Assembly (NCBI GenBank): GCA_027009865.1
Contig: JALVCR010000138.1
Coordinates: forward strand, 1 to 11,347
Direction of reading: 5' to 3'
DNA length: 11,347 nt
DNA from: Campylobacterales bacterium
GTDB taxonomy: Bacteria; Campylobacterota; Campylobacteria; Campylobacterales; JAADDG01
The position numbers were made by a program, and so were the translations under genes. Under the pieces are notes generated by a model. That model searched no databases and was not told the origin of the DNA. It saw only the letters and a program-made list of their open reading frames with translations. This document shows, piece by piece, positions 1-7,510 of this stretch; the first letter of the stretch is position 1, and every line of letters starts with the position of its first letter.

Positions 1-1
1 C

Positions 2-1996
2 GGAGAAGGAGTTAAGATAGCTGTTGTAGATTGGGGAAAGGTTAGAGTAACTCATCAGGAATTCCAAAAAGATGGAAGAAGCAGAATTCATATAATGGGT
101 GAAGAGAATCAAAGACAGCCTTATCACCCTCATGCTACTTTTTTAACCGGAACGATAGCCGCAAAAGGAGTAAATCCAAAGGCTAAAGGAGCGGCTGAGA
201 ATGTGGAGATTTACAGTTATTATGCTCCAGAATACAATTACTCAAGAGCGGTTTTAAAAGCTTATAAGGATGAAGGAATTACTCTCTCAAATCATGCCTA
301 TCTTTATGTTGATCCTCAATATGACGGGGTTTATGATGAAGAGGCTAAAGCTTTGGATAAAGTTGTGTATGATAATCCGTATTTAAATGTTTTTATGGCC
401 GGAGGAAACGATAGAGGACATGAAGGAGAGAGTAACTACAAACAGCTAAAGGGCCCAAGAAACGCAAAAAATGTTTTTACAATAGCCGCTACTATGGATA
501 ATGGAGATATGATAGCTCCATATAGCAATAGAGGTCCGGTAAATGACGGCAGAATTAAGCCCGATTTTGCGGTAGCCGGAGCTGGAAACAGCTATCTTCT
601 ATCAACAGGAGCTCATGCAGATGACGAATATATAGTAAGCGGAGGAACGACTTCTGCTACGGCAAGAGCGATAGGATCGGCTGCTTTGATTTTGGAGTTT
701 TATAAAAGACTTACAGGAAAAGATAAAATAAGACATGATATTTTAAAATCTCTTTTTATCAATACCGCCACAGACAGAGGGCCAAAGGGGCCTGATTATA
801 TGTTTGGTTTTGGAACAATTAATCCAAAAGATGCTGTGGATACTTTATGGACTCTTATTTCAAAAAAGCCTTTGGTTCAAACAGGAGAGGTAGCAAAAAA
901 CGAAGTAAAAAAATATGAAATAGATATGCCAAATGATGGGACTTTGAAGATAACTTTGGTTTGGATAGATCCTCCAGGACCTGCCGAGATTCCAAATCTT
1001 CCGGATACAAGAAAGCCTACTTTAATAAATGATTTGGATATGTGGATAGAAAGAGATGGGGAGAGATTTTATCCTTTCTCCCTTGATGGGGAAAATGTGG
1101 AAAAACCGGCTACTGCGGTTACTTTCAATAAAGTGGATAATGTAGAGCAGATTGTTATAGAAAACGCGAAAAAAGGAAAATATAAAGTTTTTATAAAAGC
1201 AGCAAGACTAAAGACTCCTTCTCAAAAATATGCAATAGTATCTTCAAATTATGCAAAACCCATAACAAGTTTAATTAAAAACGGAGTTGATAATTTTGTC
1301 GAGAGATATTATGAATATATTTTAGACAGAAAAGCAAGCAAAGAGGAGATAGATTTTTGGAAAGACAAACTTAAAGAAGGATCTATGAGCGCTTTGGATG
1401 TGGCCGAATTCTTTTTTGAAAGCCCGGAATATAAATCTCAAAACGATACGGCAAAAGAGTTTTTGACAAAAGTTTACAGAGTGATGTTAAATAGAGAGCC
1501 TGATAAAGAGGGATTTGGTTATTGGCTTAATAGAATAAAAAATAAAACTACTTCAAAAGATTTAATAATTTATGAATTTGGATTATCAGACGAATTTAAA
1601 AAACTTTGCGATAACTACTCCATTACTCCTTTTAATGAAGATAATAAAATAGATTTTTTTATAAAAAGACTTTATATCATAGTTTTGGGAAGAGATTATG
1701 ATCCAAAAGGTTTGAGTGACTGGAAAAATTTTATAAAAACGGGAAAAGAGAGTGCTGCTGAAGTGACTAAAAATTTCTTTTTTTCAGATGAGTTTAAAAA
1801 CAGAAACTTAACAAACGAAGAGTTTGTAAAGGTAGCCTATTTGGCTATTTTGGGCAAGGAAGCAGACAGCGACGAGGTAGAGTATTGGACAAGCAAATTG
1901 GATATGAAAAATATTACACGAGAAAAGCTTTTAGATGAATTTTTAAATTCTGATGAATTTAAAGGATTTATAAAAAAGTACAAAATAGAAAGGTAG
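2..1996 (+). CDS. Subtilisin-family (S8) peptidase-like protein with C-terminal DUF4214 repeats, 5'-truncated by the window edge
   Basis: The reading frame is open from base 2, so the start lies upstream; the ATG at 95 is internal because the catalytic Asp motif (AVVDWG, D10 of the 664 visible residues) precedes it. The catalytic His lies in HATFLTGTIAA (H44) and the oxyanion Asn in MAGGND (N136). The nucleophile block reads YIVSGGTTSATA (residues 211-222). Aligned without gaps to the family GTSMATP, it has Thr217 in the Ser position and a Ser at the next residue. Residues ~295-415 look like the beta-rich C-terminal domain of Kp43-type proteases (TLVWIDPPGP, then LINDLDMWI). Residues ~428-664 hold four DUF4214-like helical units with the signature LCDNYSITPF. 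DUF4214 occurs in secreted or surface RTX/S-layer-type proteins, so an extracellular or surface location is inferred; the signal peptide is out of view. Activity is uncertain. Confidence 0.9.
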   Translation, partial: GEGVKIAVVDWGKVRVTHQEFQKDGRSRIHIMGEENQRQPYHPHATFLTGTIAAKGVNPKAKGAAENVEIYSYYAPEYNYSRAVLKAYKDEGITLSNHAYLYVDPQYDGVYDEEAKALDKVVYDNPYLNVFMAGGNDRGHEGESNYKQLKGPRNAKNVFTIAATMDNGDMIAPYSNRGPVNDGRIKPDFAVAGAGNSYLLSTGAHADDEYIVSGGTTSATARAIGSAALILEFYKRLTGKDKIRHDILKSLFINTATDRGPKGPDYMFGFGTINPKDAVDTLWTLISKKPLVQTGEVAKNEVKKYEIDMPNDGTLKITLVWIDPPGPAEIPNLPDTRKPTLINDLDMWIERDGERFYPFSLDGENVEKPATAVTFNKVDNVEQIVIENAKKGKYKVFIKAARLKTPSQKYAIVSSNYAKPITSLIKNGVDNFVERYYEYILDRKASKEEIDFWKDKLKEGSMSALDVAEFFFESPEYKSQNDTAKEFLTKVYRVMLNREPDKEGFGYWLNRIKNKTTSKDLIIYEFGLSDEFKKLCDNYSITPFNEDNKIDFFIKRLYIIVLGRDYDPKGLSDWKNFIKTGKESAAEVTKNFFFSDEFKNRNLTNEEFVKVAYLAILGKEADSDEVEYWTSKLDMKNITREKLLDEFLNSDEFKGFIKKYKIER

Positions 1997-2016
1997 CGGT
2001 TATTATGCCGCTATCT
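1991..2016. terminator. Shared hairpin terminator between convergent genes
   Basis: The arms 1991-2000 and 2007-2016 pair over 10 bp (core TAGCGG/CCGCTA, with G-U pairs near the ends) around a 6-nt loop. On the plus strand GAGATTTTTGTTTT follows, a usable U tract, so this is a good intrinsic terminator for the S8 gene. On the minus strand the bases after the stem are moderately T-rich (TTCTATTTTG), so it may also end the 122-aa gene. The stem contains the last codons of both genes: the plus stop TAG is in the left arm, and the minus stop TAA lies in the loop. Confidence 0.75.
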
Positions 2017-2371
2017 GAGATTTTTGTTTTATGTAGTTTTCTATTTTTTCTTCACAAAACTCTATTAAATCGTAAAGTTCGTAATCGTTAAGGGAATCGA
2101 AACTCTCTCCATTTGCGCACAGTTTTAAGGTCAAATTTTCATTTATGATTCCTTCTCGTAAAAGCATATTCTTAGTTTTTGCAAATATTTTATCTATATC
2201 TCTATTTGATAGGATTTTTTTACAATATTTATAAAAATTATTTTTTGTTATTCGTTCTATAAATCTATTATTATTTTGAATCAATGTTAATATAAAGATA
2301 TTTTGAAAAAATTGGCTTTCATTTACCTGCGAGTCCATAAATAATTTGATTTTTTTATAGCATTTATTCAT
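2003..2371 (-). CDS. Small hypothetical protein, 122 aa
   Basis: I do not recognise this protein. It starts at ATG 2371 (MNKCYKK), behind AAGGGA at a spacing of about 6 nt and a TATAAT box 22 nt further out, which supports both the gene and this start. It has no signal peptide or membrane segment and looks largely alpha-helical. The N-terminal two thirds are basic and rich in Asn and Ile (QNNNRFIERITKNNF), and the C-terminal third is acidic (NDYELYDLIEFCEEKIENY). It has three scattered Cys (C4, C50, C106) and one more at C86, with no metal-binding spacing. It is probably cytoplasmic. It converges on the S8 gene with 6 bp between stops and lies 148 bp downstream of pldA on the same strand. No function is assigned. 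Confidence 0.7.
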   Translation of the reverse strand: MNKCYKKIKLFMDSQVNESQFFQNIFILTLIQNNNRFIERITKNNFYKYCKKILSNRDIDKIFAKTKNMLLREGIINENLTLKLCANGESFDSLNDYELYDLIEFCEEKIENYIKQKSQIAA

Positions 2372-2392
2372 CAGGATTCCCTTTTGCTTACA

Positions 2393-2398
2393 ATTATA
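2393..2398 (-). promoter_or_regulatory. Putative -10 box for the 122-aa hypothetical gene
   Basis: A perfect TATAAT on the minus strand sits 21 bp before the ATG at 2371. It would give a leader of roughly 15 nt that still includes the AAGGGA ribosome binding site. A 12-bp perfect palindrome (ATTCTTAAGAAT, 2398-2409) abuts it. No -35 is evident, which is normal for Campylobacterota housekeeping promoters. In such AT-rich sequence a chance match is possible. Confidence 0.45.
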
Positions 2399-2519
2399 TT
2401 CTTAAGAATAAAAATTAATTTTATAGATTATATGTTACTTTTCTTTAAAGTTCACTGATTTTAATATAAATTTTTTAATTAATTTTTATTTTTGAGTAGA
2501 ACGAGAAAAAATGTAAAGA

Positions 2520-3416
2520 TTATCTACTGTAGGAGAAACCTATACCTATTTTATTTACGTTTTTATTGTAATCAATTAAGCTTTCTCCATATCCATTGAA
2601 AAATTGAATATATCCAAAAGTATTTTTAAAACTTTTTATAGGAAATGACCAGTCTATCTCTATTGAGCCTTTGTTTTGGGAACTTCTTAGATTATTTCTA
2701 AAAATCAAGTTTATTAAATGTTTTTTAAATGGATAGGAGCATCTTAACTCTCCGTAGCCTAAATATTTCTCGATATCCGGATTATCATCATTTTTTTCAT
2801 TTTCTGGAATTCTATACCATACTTTAAAATAGAAAATTGCTTCTTTTATTTGAAATATAGTTTCCGCATAGATTCTGTTCCATGATCTTGAAAACTCTCC
2901 CTTTTGGCCGTTTGATTGATGATTTATGCTCACTCTAAAGGCATTTATCGATAAAATATTTTTCTTTAAAGGAAATAGAACAAATATCTCCGGCTCATAA
3001 TTTGTCTCTCTAAAGGGAGCAGATTTTTGAAATATCTGCCAAAAGGATTTTTGGGTATATCCCAAAAATAGAGTTTCGTTTAAGTGCAGCATATTTGATA
3101 AGAGAGGTTTCATAAAGCTTATTTGAAATTTTGTCTCAAAACGTTTTCTATCATTTTTTGATGTTCTGTCATACATTATTGGTATAAAATAGTTTGGATA
3201 GTATGGGTATAGTCCGAAATTTCTGGCTAAAATCTGCTTTATTGTAGATTTTGTCTCTTTGTCTCCATAATAGGAGAGCATATATTTAAAGCTCTCCTCA
3301 AATTTTGGTTTAGGTTCTATAAAAATCTGTGAATTTTTTAGACTTTCTTCAAGTCTATTTTTGTTGTCTGCCAAAAGATTTAATAATAAAACCAAAGTCA
3401 AAATTAAAACTCTCAT
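2520..3416 (-). CDS. pldA: Outer-membrane phospholipase A (OMPLA)
   Basis: This is a calcium-dependent phospholipase A1/A2 forming an outer-membrane beta-barrel that hydrolyses phospholipids misplaced in the outer leaflet. The 298-aa product has an N-terminal signal peptide (hydrophobic residues 3-14, likely cut after LLNLLA). The catalytic signature is unmistakable: HQSNG followed by SRSWNR, giving His166, Ser168 and Asn180. Their +2/+12 spacing is identical to His142-Ser144-Asn156 of E. coli OMPLA. The family block SAPFRETNYEPE (132-143) is present, and the alternating C-terminal strands end in FSYSR. About 80 residues (16-95) precede the barrel core. The ATG is preceded by TAAAGG, which overlaps the stop codon of the upstream fusion gene; with a 10-bp gap this suggests co-transcription and translational coupling. 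Ser176 matches calcium ligand Ser152 of E. coli. Confidence 0.95.
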   Translation of the reverse strand: MRVLILTLVLLLNLLADNKNRLEESLKNSQIFIEPKPKFEESFKYMLSYYGDKETKSTIKQILARNFGLYPYYPNYFIPIMYDRTSKNDRKRFETKFQISFMKPLLSNMLHLNETLFLGYTQKSFWQIFQKSAPFRETNYEPEIFVLFPLKKNILSINAFRVSINHQSNGQKGEFSRSWNRIYAETIFQIKEAIFYFKVWYRIPENEKNDDNPDIEKYLGYGELRCSYPFKKHLINLIFRNNLRSSQNKGSIEIDWSFPIKSFKNTFGYIQFFNGYGESLIDYNKNVNKIGIGFSYSR

Positions 3417-3426
3417 AAATAAGCCT

Positions 3427-5940
3427 TTAGTCGATTTTAGACCATTTGCTTATTTTATCCAAATATTTATTATATATTTCCTCACCGCTTTCTTTATCTT
3501 TTGCTTGAATATAGAGTTTTAAATGATTGCTGTATTGATCTGGAATCATCAATATCCAGTCGCTCTCATTCTCCCAAATTTTCACGCCATCTATTGTGGA
3601 GGATTTTTTTCCTCTTGATTCTTGCAAAAATTTTCTCATCATTTTTCCTTTAAGAGCGTGCGTGCAAGGAAGCTTTGAATAGTTGTAATAAAACGGTTTT
3701 AAGTCTTTTACTATTTTGGATAAATCTGTTTGAGAGGAGCTTAACATCTCTATTATCTTTAAAGAAGCGTAAATGGAATCTCTATGGGTTGAAAATTCCG
3801 TAAAAGCAAAATTTCCCTCCACCGTGGCTATCAGATCAAATTTTGAGAGTTTTTCTTTTTTGAAATTTATATATTTTCCTCTCTTTATTTCAAGATTTTC
3901 AAATTCCGTATCCATCATATCGGGCGCCCATACCGGTAGAAAGACTGAAAATTTCCTGTTTTTCCTTTTTGCCTCAAGATTTATAAGATATAAAACCGTC
4001 AAAAGAGCTCTGCTCTTTTCCAAAACCTCTCCCTCATCGGTTACCAAAACTATTCTCTGGCCGTTTGGATAGATTAAAAATCCAGCCTTCATATCAAGGT
4101 TTTTTACTATTTTTGCCACATTTTTTTTATTTTCAGCAATTGTGGTTTTTATATTGGAGAGTTTGTTTTCATCATGATAGGCATTTAGTGTAATATTTGA
4201 AATTTGAAGAGTATTTAAAAGCTGAGGGAGAATGTCTGCCGTGTTTCCGTGCATTAAATCTACTGTTATTGTAAAATCTTTATTTATTATTTTGTGATCT
4301 ATTGTTTTTTCTATTGCCTCAAGATAGTTATGGCACTCTTTATGGTATTCGGTCTCCATTAACGAGCCGATTTTCGTAAAATCTACTTTTCTAAATTTCT
4401 CTTTAAAAAAATTCTTTTCCACGCTTTTTGTAAAATTGGTATTAAATCTTAAAGCGTCTTCATTAAAGAAAGTGATAGTTGTGCTCATAGGATCGTGAAT
4501 GGATTGATTGAAATGGACTCCGGCCGTTATATCTGGATCGTTTTCAAGATTGTATCTCATAACGGCAGCCGGCATAACTTTTAAATCTATAACATTTACG
4601 CCTGTTGATAGAAGACCTCCTACAAAGATCCTCTTTAGCATTTTAGAGCTTCTGTGGTAGTCGCTTGATATGAAAACATTTGAGTTTAAAGGAAGCTCTG
4701 AGCCGAAAGCTTCGGCGATTTTAGCCACTACTTCGCATGATAATTCTATGTTTGATCTTCCCACAATGCTTCCGTTTTCAAAGAGGGCGTTTTTATATCT
4801 GCTTCCCCAAATTACATTGCTGTTTAGTATGGCCGCTTCGTCTATTATTTTGTTTGGCCAGATGGTTATATCTTTATCTATCGATACAAGCTCTCCTATT
4901 TTACACCCTTCAGCCAAAATCATTCCCGCTTTTGCTTTTACATTTTTGCCTATGATATTGTCGTTGCAGATAACGCAGTTATCAAGATTACAGTTTTTAT
5001 CTATAAAAACATTTTCCCAAATTACGCTGTTTCTTATTTTATTGTTCTCTTTTATCGTTGTGTTTTCTCCGATTACTACATTTTCAAGTTTGCAGCCTTT
5101 TTCTATTTTGACATTTTTTCCTAAAATAACTTTTCCGTTTATTTGAAAATCTTTAGCCTGATACTCTCCTTCATAATATAAAGTTCCGGTTGGAAACTCT
5201 TTTTTGTTTAAATAATCGAATCTAAATTTAACCTTTTCTTGTAAAATATCGTCATGCACCTCTCTATAGCTGTCTGGATTTCCGACATCTCTCCAATATC
5301 CTTTGGCGTTGTAGCCCATTAAATCTATTCCCTCTTCCATTAATCTTGGAAAGAGATCTTTTGCAAAATCGAAATTTTCTTTTTGGGGAATATAATCTAA
5401 AATTTCAGGCTCTATTATATAGATTCCCGTATTTATCGTATCGCTAAAAACCTCTCCCCAGCTTGGCTTTTCCAAAAATTTCTCTATCTTTCCCTCTTCA
5501 TCGGTTATCACAACTCCAAACTCCAAAGGATTTTCCACAGAAGTTAGAGTTATGGTAAGTCTTGAAGCTTTTTTATTGTGATAGTCAAATATCTTTTGAA
5601 AATCAAAGTCTGTAACCAAATCGCCGCTTATGATTATGAAATTGTCATCCTTTAAATACTCCTCGGCCATTTTCACAGCTCCCGCTGTTCCGTAATCCTC
5701 ATCTGGGATAACATACTTTATATCTATTCCAAAATCTTTTCCGTCTTTAAAATAGTTTTTTATAACTTCTGGTTTAAAATATAAAAGGACTATAAACTCT
5801 TTTATTCCCAAATCTCTAAGAGTCTTCATTGTATGTTCCATCATGGGCTTGTTTACAATAGGAAGCATAGGTTTTGGTCTTGAGTTTGTAAGAGGCTGAA
5901 TTCTTGTGCCAAATCCTCCCGCCATAATTACAGCTTTCAT
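3427..5940 (-). CDS. Nucleotidyltransferase / left-handed beta-helix / phosphomannomutase-like fusion (mannose-1-phosphate guanylyltransferase-type)
   Basis: This 837-aa protein has three parts. Residues 1-235 are a complete sugar-nucleotidyltransferase: the MAGGFGTR loop (6-13), RPKPMLPI (21-28), metal-site ISGD (104-107), FLEKP (155-159) and GYWRDVGNPDSY (214-225). Residues ~255-385 carry hexapeptide left-handed beta-helix repeats (VILGKNVKIEKGCKLENVVIG). Residues ~395-837 have the phosphohexomutase fold (SSKMLKRIFVGGLLSTGVNV), but its active-site motifs are altered: Ser480 sits in HFNQSIHDP rather than TASHNP, the metal loop reads YPNGQR (624-629) rather than DGDADR, and the phosphate loop reads IPDQYSN (799-805) rather than RPSGTEP. 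Fusions of this plan, often labelled mannose-1-phosphate guanylyltransferase, are known in several bacterial phyla. The likely role is making an NDP-sugar for surface glycans; substrate is not readable from sequence. The start has AAGGA at 6-nt spacing. It is the first gene of a unit with pldA. Confidence 0.9.
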   Translation of the reverse strand: MKAVIMAGGFGTRIQPLTNSRPKPMLPIVNKPMMEHTMKTLRDLGIKEFIVLLYFKPEVIKNYFKDGKDFGIDIKYVIPDEDYGTAGAVKMAEEYLKDDNFIIISGDLVTDFDFQKIFDYHNKKASRLTITLTSVENPLEFGVVITDEEGKIEKFLEKPSWGEVFSDTINTGIYIIEPEILDYIPQKENFDFAKDLFPRLMEEGIDLMGYNAKGYWRDVGNPDSYREVHDDILQEKVKFRFDYLNKKEFPTGTLYYEGEYQAKDFQINGKVILGKNVKIEKGCKLENVVIGENTTIKENNKIRNSVIWENVFIDKNCNLDNCVICNDNIIGKNVKAKAGMILAEGCKIGELVSIDKDITIWPNKIIDEAAILNSNVIWGSRYKNALFENGSIVGRSNIELSCEVVAKIAEAFGSELPLNSNVFISSDYHRSSKMLKRIFVGGLLSTGVNVIDLKVMPAAVMRYNLENDPDITAGVHFNQSIHDPMSTTITFFNEDALRFNTNFTKSVEKNFFKEKFRKVDFTKIGSLMETEYHKECHNYLEAIEKTIDHKIINKDFTITVDLMHGNTADILPQLLNTLQISNITLNAYHDENKLSNIKTTIAENKKNVAKIVKNLDMKAGFLIYPNGQRIVLVTDEGEVLEKSRALLTVLYLINLEAKRKNRKFSVFLPVWAPDMMDTEFENLEIKRGKYINFKKEKLSKFDLIATVEGNFAFTEFSTHRDSIYASLKIIEMLSSSQTDLSKIVKDLKPFYYNYSKLPCTHALKGKMMRKFLQESRGKKSSTIDGVKIWENESDWILMIPDQYSNHLKLYIQAKDKESGEEIYNKYLDKISKWSKID

Positions 5941-5967
5941 CTTTCATCCTTTTTATCGAGTTTTTTT

Positions 5968-5973
5968 ATCATA
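5968..5973 (-). promoter_or_regulatory. Putative -10 box for the fusion gene/pldA unit
   Basis: TATGAT on the minus strand (5 of 6 matches to TATAAT) lies 27 bp before the ATG at 5940, with AAGGA (5947-5951) between. The predicted leader is about 20 nt. The surrounding AT-rich tract offers other candidates (TATATA near 5988), so the exact box is uncertain. Confidence 0.35.
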
Positions 5974-6031
5974 TAACAAAATTATTTATATATAACTTTA
6001 AAGCGTATTATGCAAAATCGTTAAATTTGGA

Positions 6032-6037
6032 TACAAT
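6032..6037 (+). promoter_or_regulatory. Putative -10 box for the DEAD-box helicase gene
   Basis: TACAAT within GGATACAATAAG lies 25 bp before the ATG at 6063 and upstream of the AAAAAGG ribosome binding site (6051-6057). It argues against the in-frame ATG at 6027, which lies upstream of this box and has no good ribosome binding site. The 122-bp gap 5941-6062 therefore holds divergent promoters for the helicase and the fusion gene. Confidence 0.45.
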
Positions 6038-6062
6038 AAGAAAATTTTTTAAAAAGGTAATT

Positions 6063-7496
6063 ATGAATTTCAAAGATTTTAATTTTAAACCCCAGCTTTT
6101 AAAAGCTATTGAAGAGGCAGGTTTCAAAGAGCCAAGTCCCGTTCAAAAAGAGGCAATACCTGTCATTTTAGAAGGCTATGATATAGTTGCTCAAGCCCAT
6201 ACCGGAACCGGTAAAACCGCGGCGTTTGCGCTTCCTATTTTGCAAATGATAGAGACAAAAAACAAGATAGAGGCGGTAGTTATAGTTCCTACAAGAGAGC
6301 TTGCTATGCAAGTTAGCGATGAGATTTATAAATTTGGAAAGTATCTTGGAATAAACACCGCTACGGTTTATGGCGGAAGCTCTTATAGCAGGCAGTTAAA
6401 GCATATAAAAAATGCTTCGGTTATTGTTGCCACTCCCGGCAGATTTTTGGATCTTCTATCAAGCCAAAAGATAGATATAGCCCCCTCCTTTGTCGTATTG
6501 GATGAAGCGGATGAGATGCTTGATATGGGATTTTTGGATGATATAAAAGAGATTTTTTCTTATCTTCCCACAAACAGACAGACAATGATGTTTTCAGCTA
6601 CGATGCCAAAAGAGATTAAGGATCTTGCTTTAAATATTTTGCATGAGCCAAAATTTATCTCGATTACCAAAAACAGAGTAACCAATGAAAATATCAAGCA
6701 AAACTATTATGTAGTAGAAGAGCACGAAAGAGACGATGCGTTAATTAGGCTTTTGGATTATAAAGATCCGGCTAAAAGCATAGTATTTTGCAGAACCAAA
6801 AAAGAGGTTGACAGGTTATCTACTCTTCTTATCTCTCAAGGATATATGGCAAAAGGGCTTCATGGAGATATGGAGCAAAGACAAAGAGAAGAAGTTATAA
6901 AGAGTTTTAAAAAAGGGGATTTGGAAATTTTGATAGCTACCGATGTAGCGGCAAGAGGGCTTGATGTAAATGATGTAACTCATGTATTTAATTACCATAT
7001 TCCTTTTGACAGCGAAAGCTACGTTCATAGAATAGGAAGAACCGGAAGAGCGGGGAAAGAGGGAGTTGCCGTAACTATTTTAACTCCTAAAGAGTTTAAT
7101 TCTCTAAATAAAATCCAAAAGAGCATAGGAAGCAAAATAGAAACAAAAGTTATTCCTACTATTAAAGATGTAAAATCAAAGAAGGTAAATTCTTTAATGG
7201 ATTTGATTTCTTCTAAAAAAGTGGATGATAATGCAAAAGAGATTGTAAACACTCTTCTTGAAAACGGAGAAGATTTATTAAATATAGCCCTCAAACTTGC
7301 CTCTTTACTCTCTCAAAAAGAGAAAATCAAGGGAGCTAACAAAATAGGCAAAAGCAAAGAGGAGATAAACAGGCTTTTTGACAGATATTATGAGGATTTA
7401 AGAAGAAATAAAAAAAGCAAAAGAAGAGGCCAGAAATCTCAAAGAGGTGGTTATTCAAGAAACAGAGGCGGCAGAGGCAGGAGAAGTAGATATTAA
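6063..7496 (+). CDS. DEAD-box ATP-dependent RNA helicase
   Basis: This cytoplasmic RNA helicase unwinds short RNA duplexes using ATP, typically in ribosome assembly, mRNA decay or cold adaptation. All core motifs are intact in 477 aa: Q motif (FKDFNF and SPVQ), motif I AHTGTGKT (45-52), PTRELA (77-82), TPGR (124-127), DEAD (147-150), SAT (178-180), ATDVAARGLDV (292-302) and HRIGRTGR (322-329). A helical region follows (~370-440), then a very basic Arg/Gly-rich tail from ~447 (RGGYSRNRGGRGRRSRY) that probably binds RNA without sequence specificity. It belongs to the DeaD/RhlE/RhpA group common in Campylobacterota; I cannot choose a symbol. The start at 6063 follows AAAAAGG with 5-nt spacing; the first 12 residues of a longer reading from 6027 are unlikely to be made. 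Confidence 0.95.
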   Translation: MNFKDFNFKPQLLKAIEEAGFKEPSPVQKEAIPVILEGYDIVAQAHTGTGKTAAFALPILQMIETKNKIEAVVIVPTRELAMQVSDEIYKFGKYLGINTATVYGGSSYSRQLKHIKNASVIVATPGRFLDLLSSQKIDIAPSFVVLDEADEMLDMGFLDDIKEIFSYLPTNRQTMMFSATMPKEIKDLALNILHEPKFISITKNRVTNENIKQNYYVVEEHERDDALIRLLDYKDPAKSIVFCRTKKEVDRLSTLLISQGYMAKGLHGDMEQRQREEVIKSFKKGDLEILIATDVAARGLDVNDVTHVFNYHIPFDSESYVHRIGRTGRAGKEGVAVTILTPKEFNSLNKIQKSIGSKIETKVIPTIKDVKSKKVNSLMDLISSKKVDDNAKEIVNTLLENGEDLLNIALKLASLLSQKEKIKGANKIGKSKEEINRLFDRYYEDLRRNKKSKRRGQKSQRGGYSRNRGGRGRRSRY

Positions 7497-7504
7497 AATA
7501 ATTA

Positions 7505-7510
7505 TATAAT
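7505..7510 (+). promoter_or_regulatory. Putative -10 box for the GNAT/zinc-ribbon pair
   Basis: A perfect TATAAT begins 9 bp after the helicase stop codon and 41 bp before the GNAT ATG. The transcript would start near 7517 with a ~29-nt leader. This suggests the GNAT and zinc-ribbon genes can be expressed independently of the helicase. Confidence 0.45.

Noticed and set aside
2372..2519. Possible pldA terminator or small RNA in the AT-rich gap
   Set aside because: Only short AT-only palindromes (for example around TTAATTAA) are present, with no GC-containing stem followed by a T run. I see a promoter for the downstream gene but nothing else supportable.
4670..5146. 158-aa plus-strand open frame (and smaller ones at 3773-4072 and 4737-4955) inside the fusion gene
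   Set aside because: They are antisense to a well-supported gene, hydrophobic because of the complementary codons, and have no ribosome binding site or recognisable family.
6027..6062. In-frame ATG at 6027 extending the helicase by 12 residues
   Set aside because: It lies upstream of the likely -10 box and lacks a ribosome binding site, while ATG 6063 has AAAAAGG at proper spacing and matches the usual family N-terminus.
6816..7294. Minus-strand open frames of 70 and 89 aa within the helicase
   Set aside because: They are antisense shadows of conserved helicase motifs V-VI and the linker, with no independent support.
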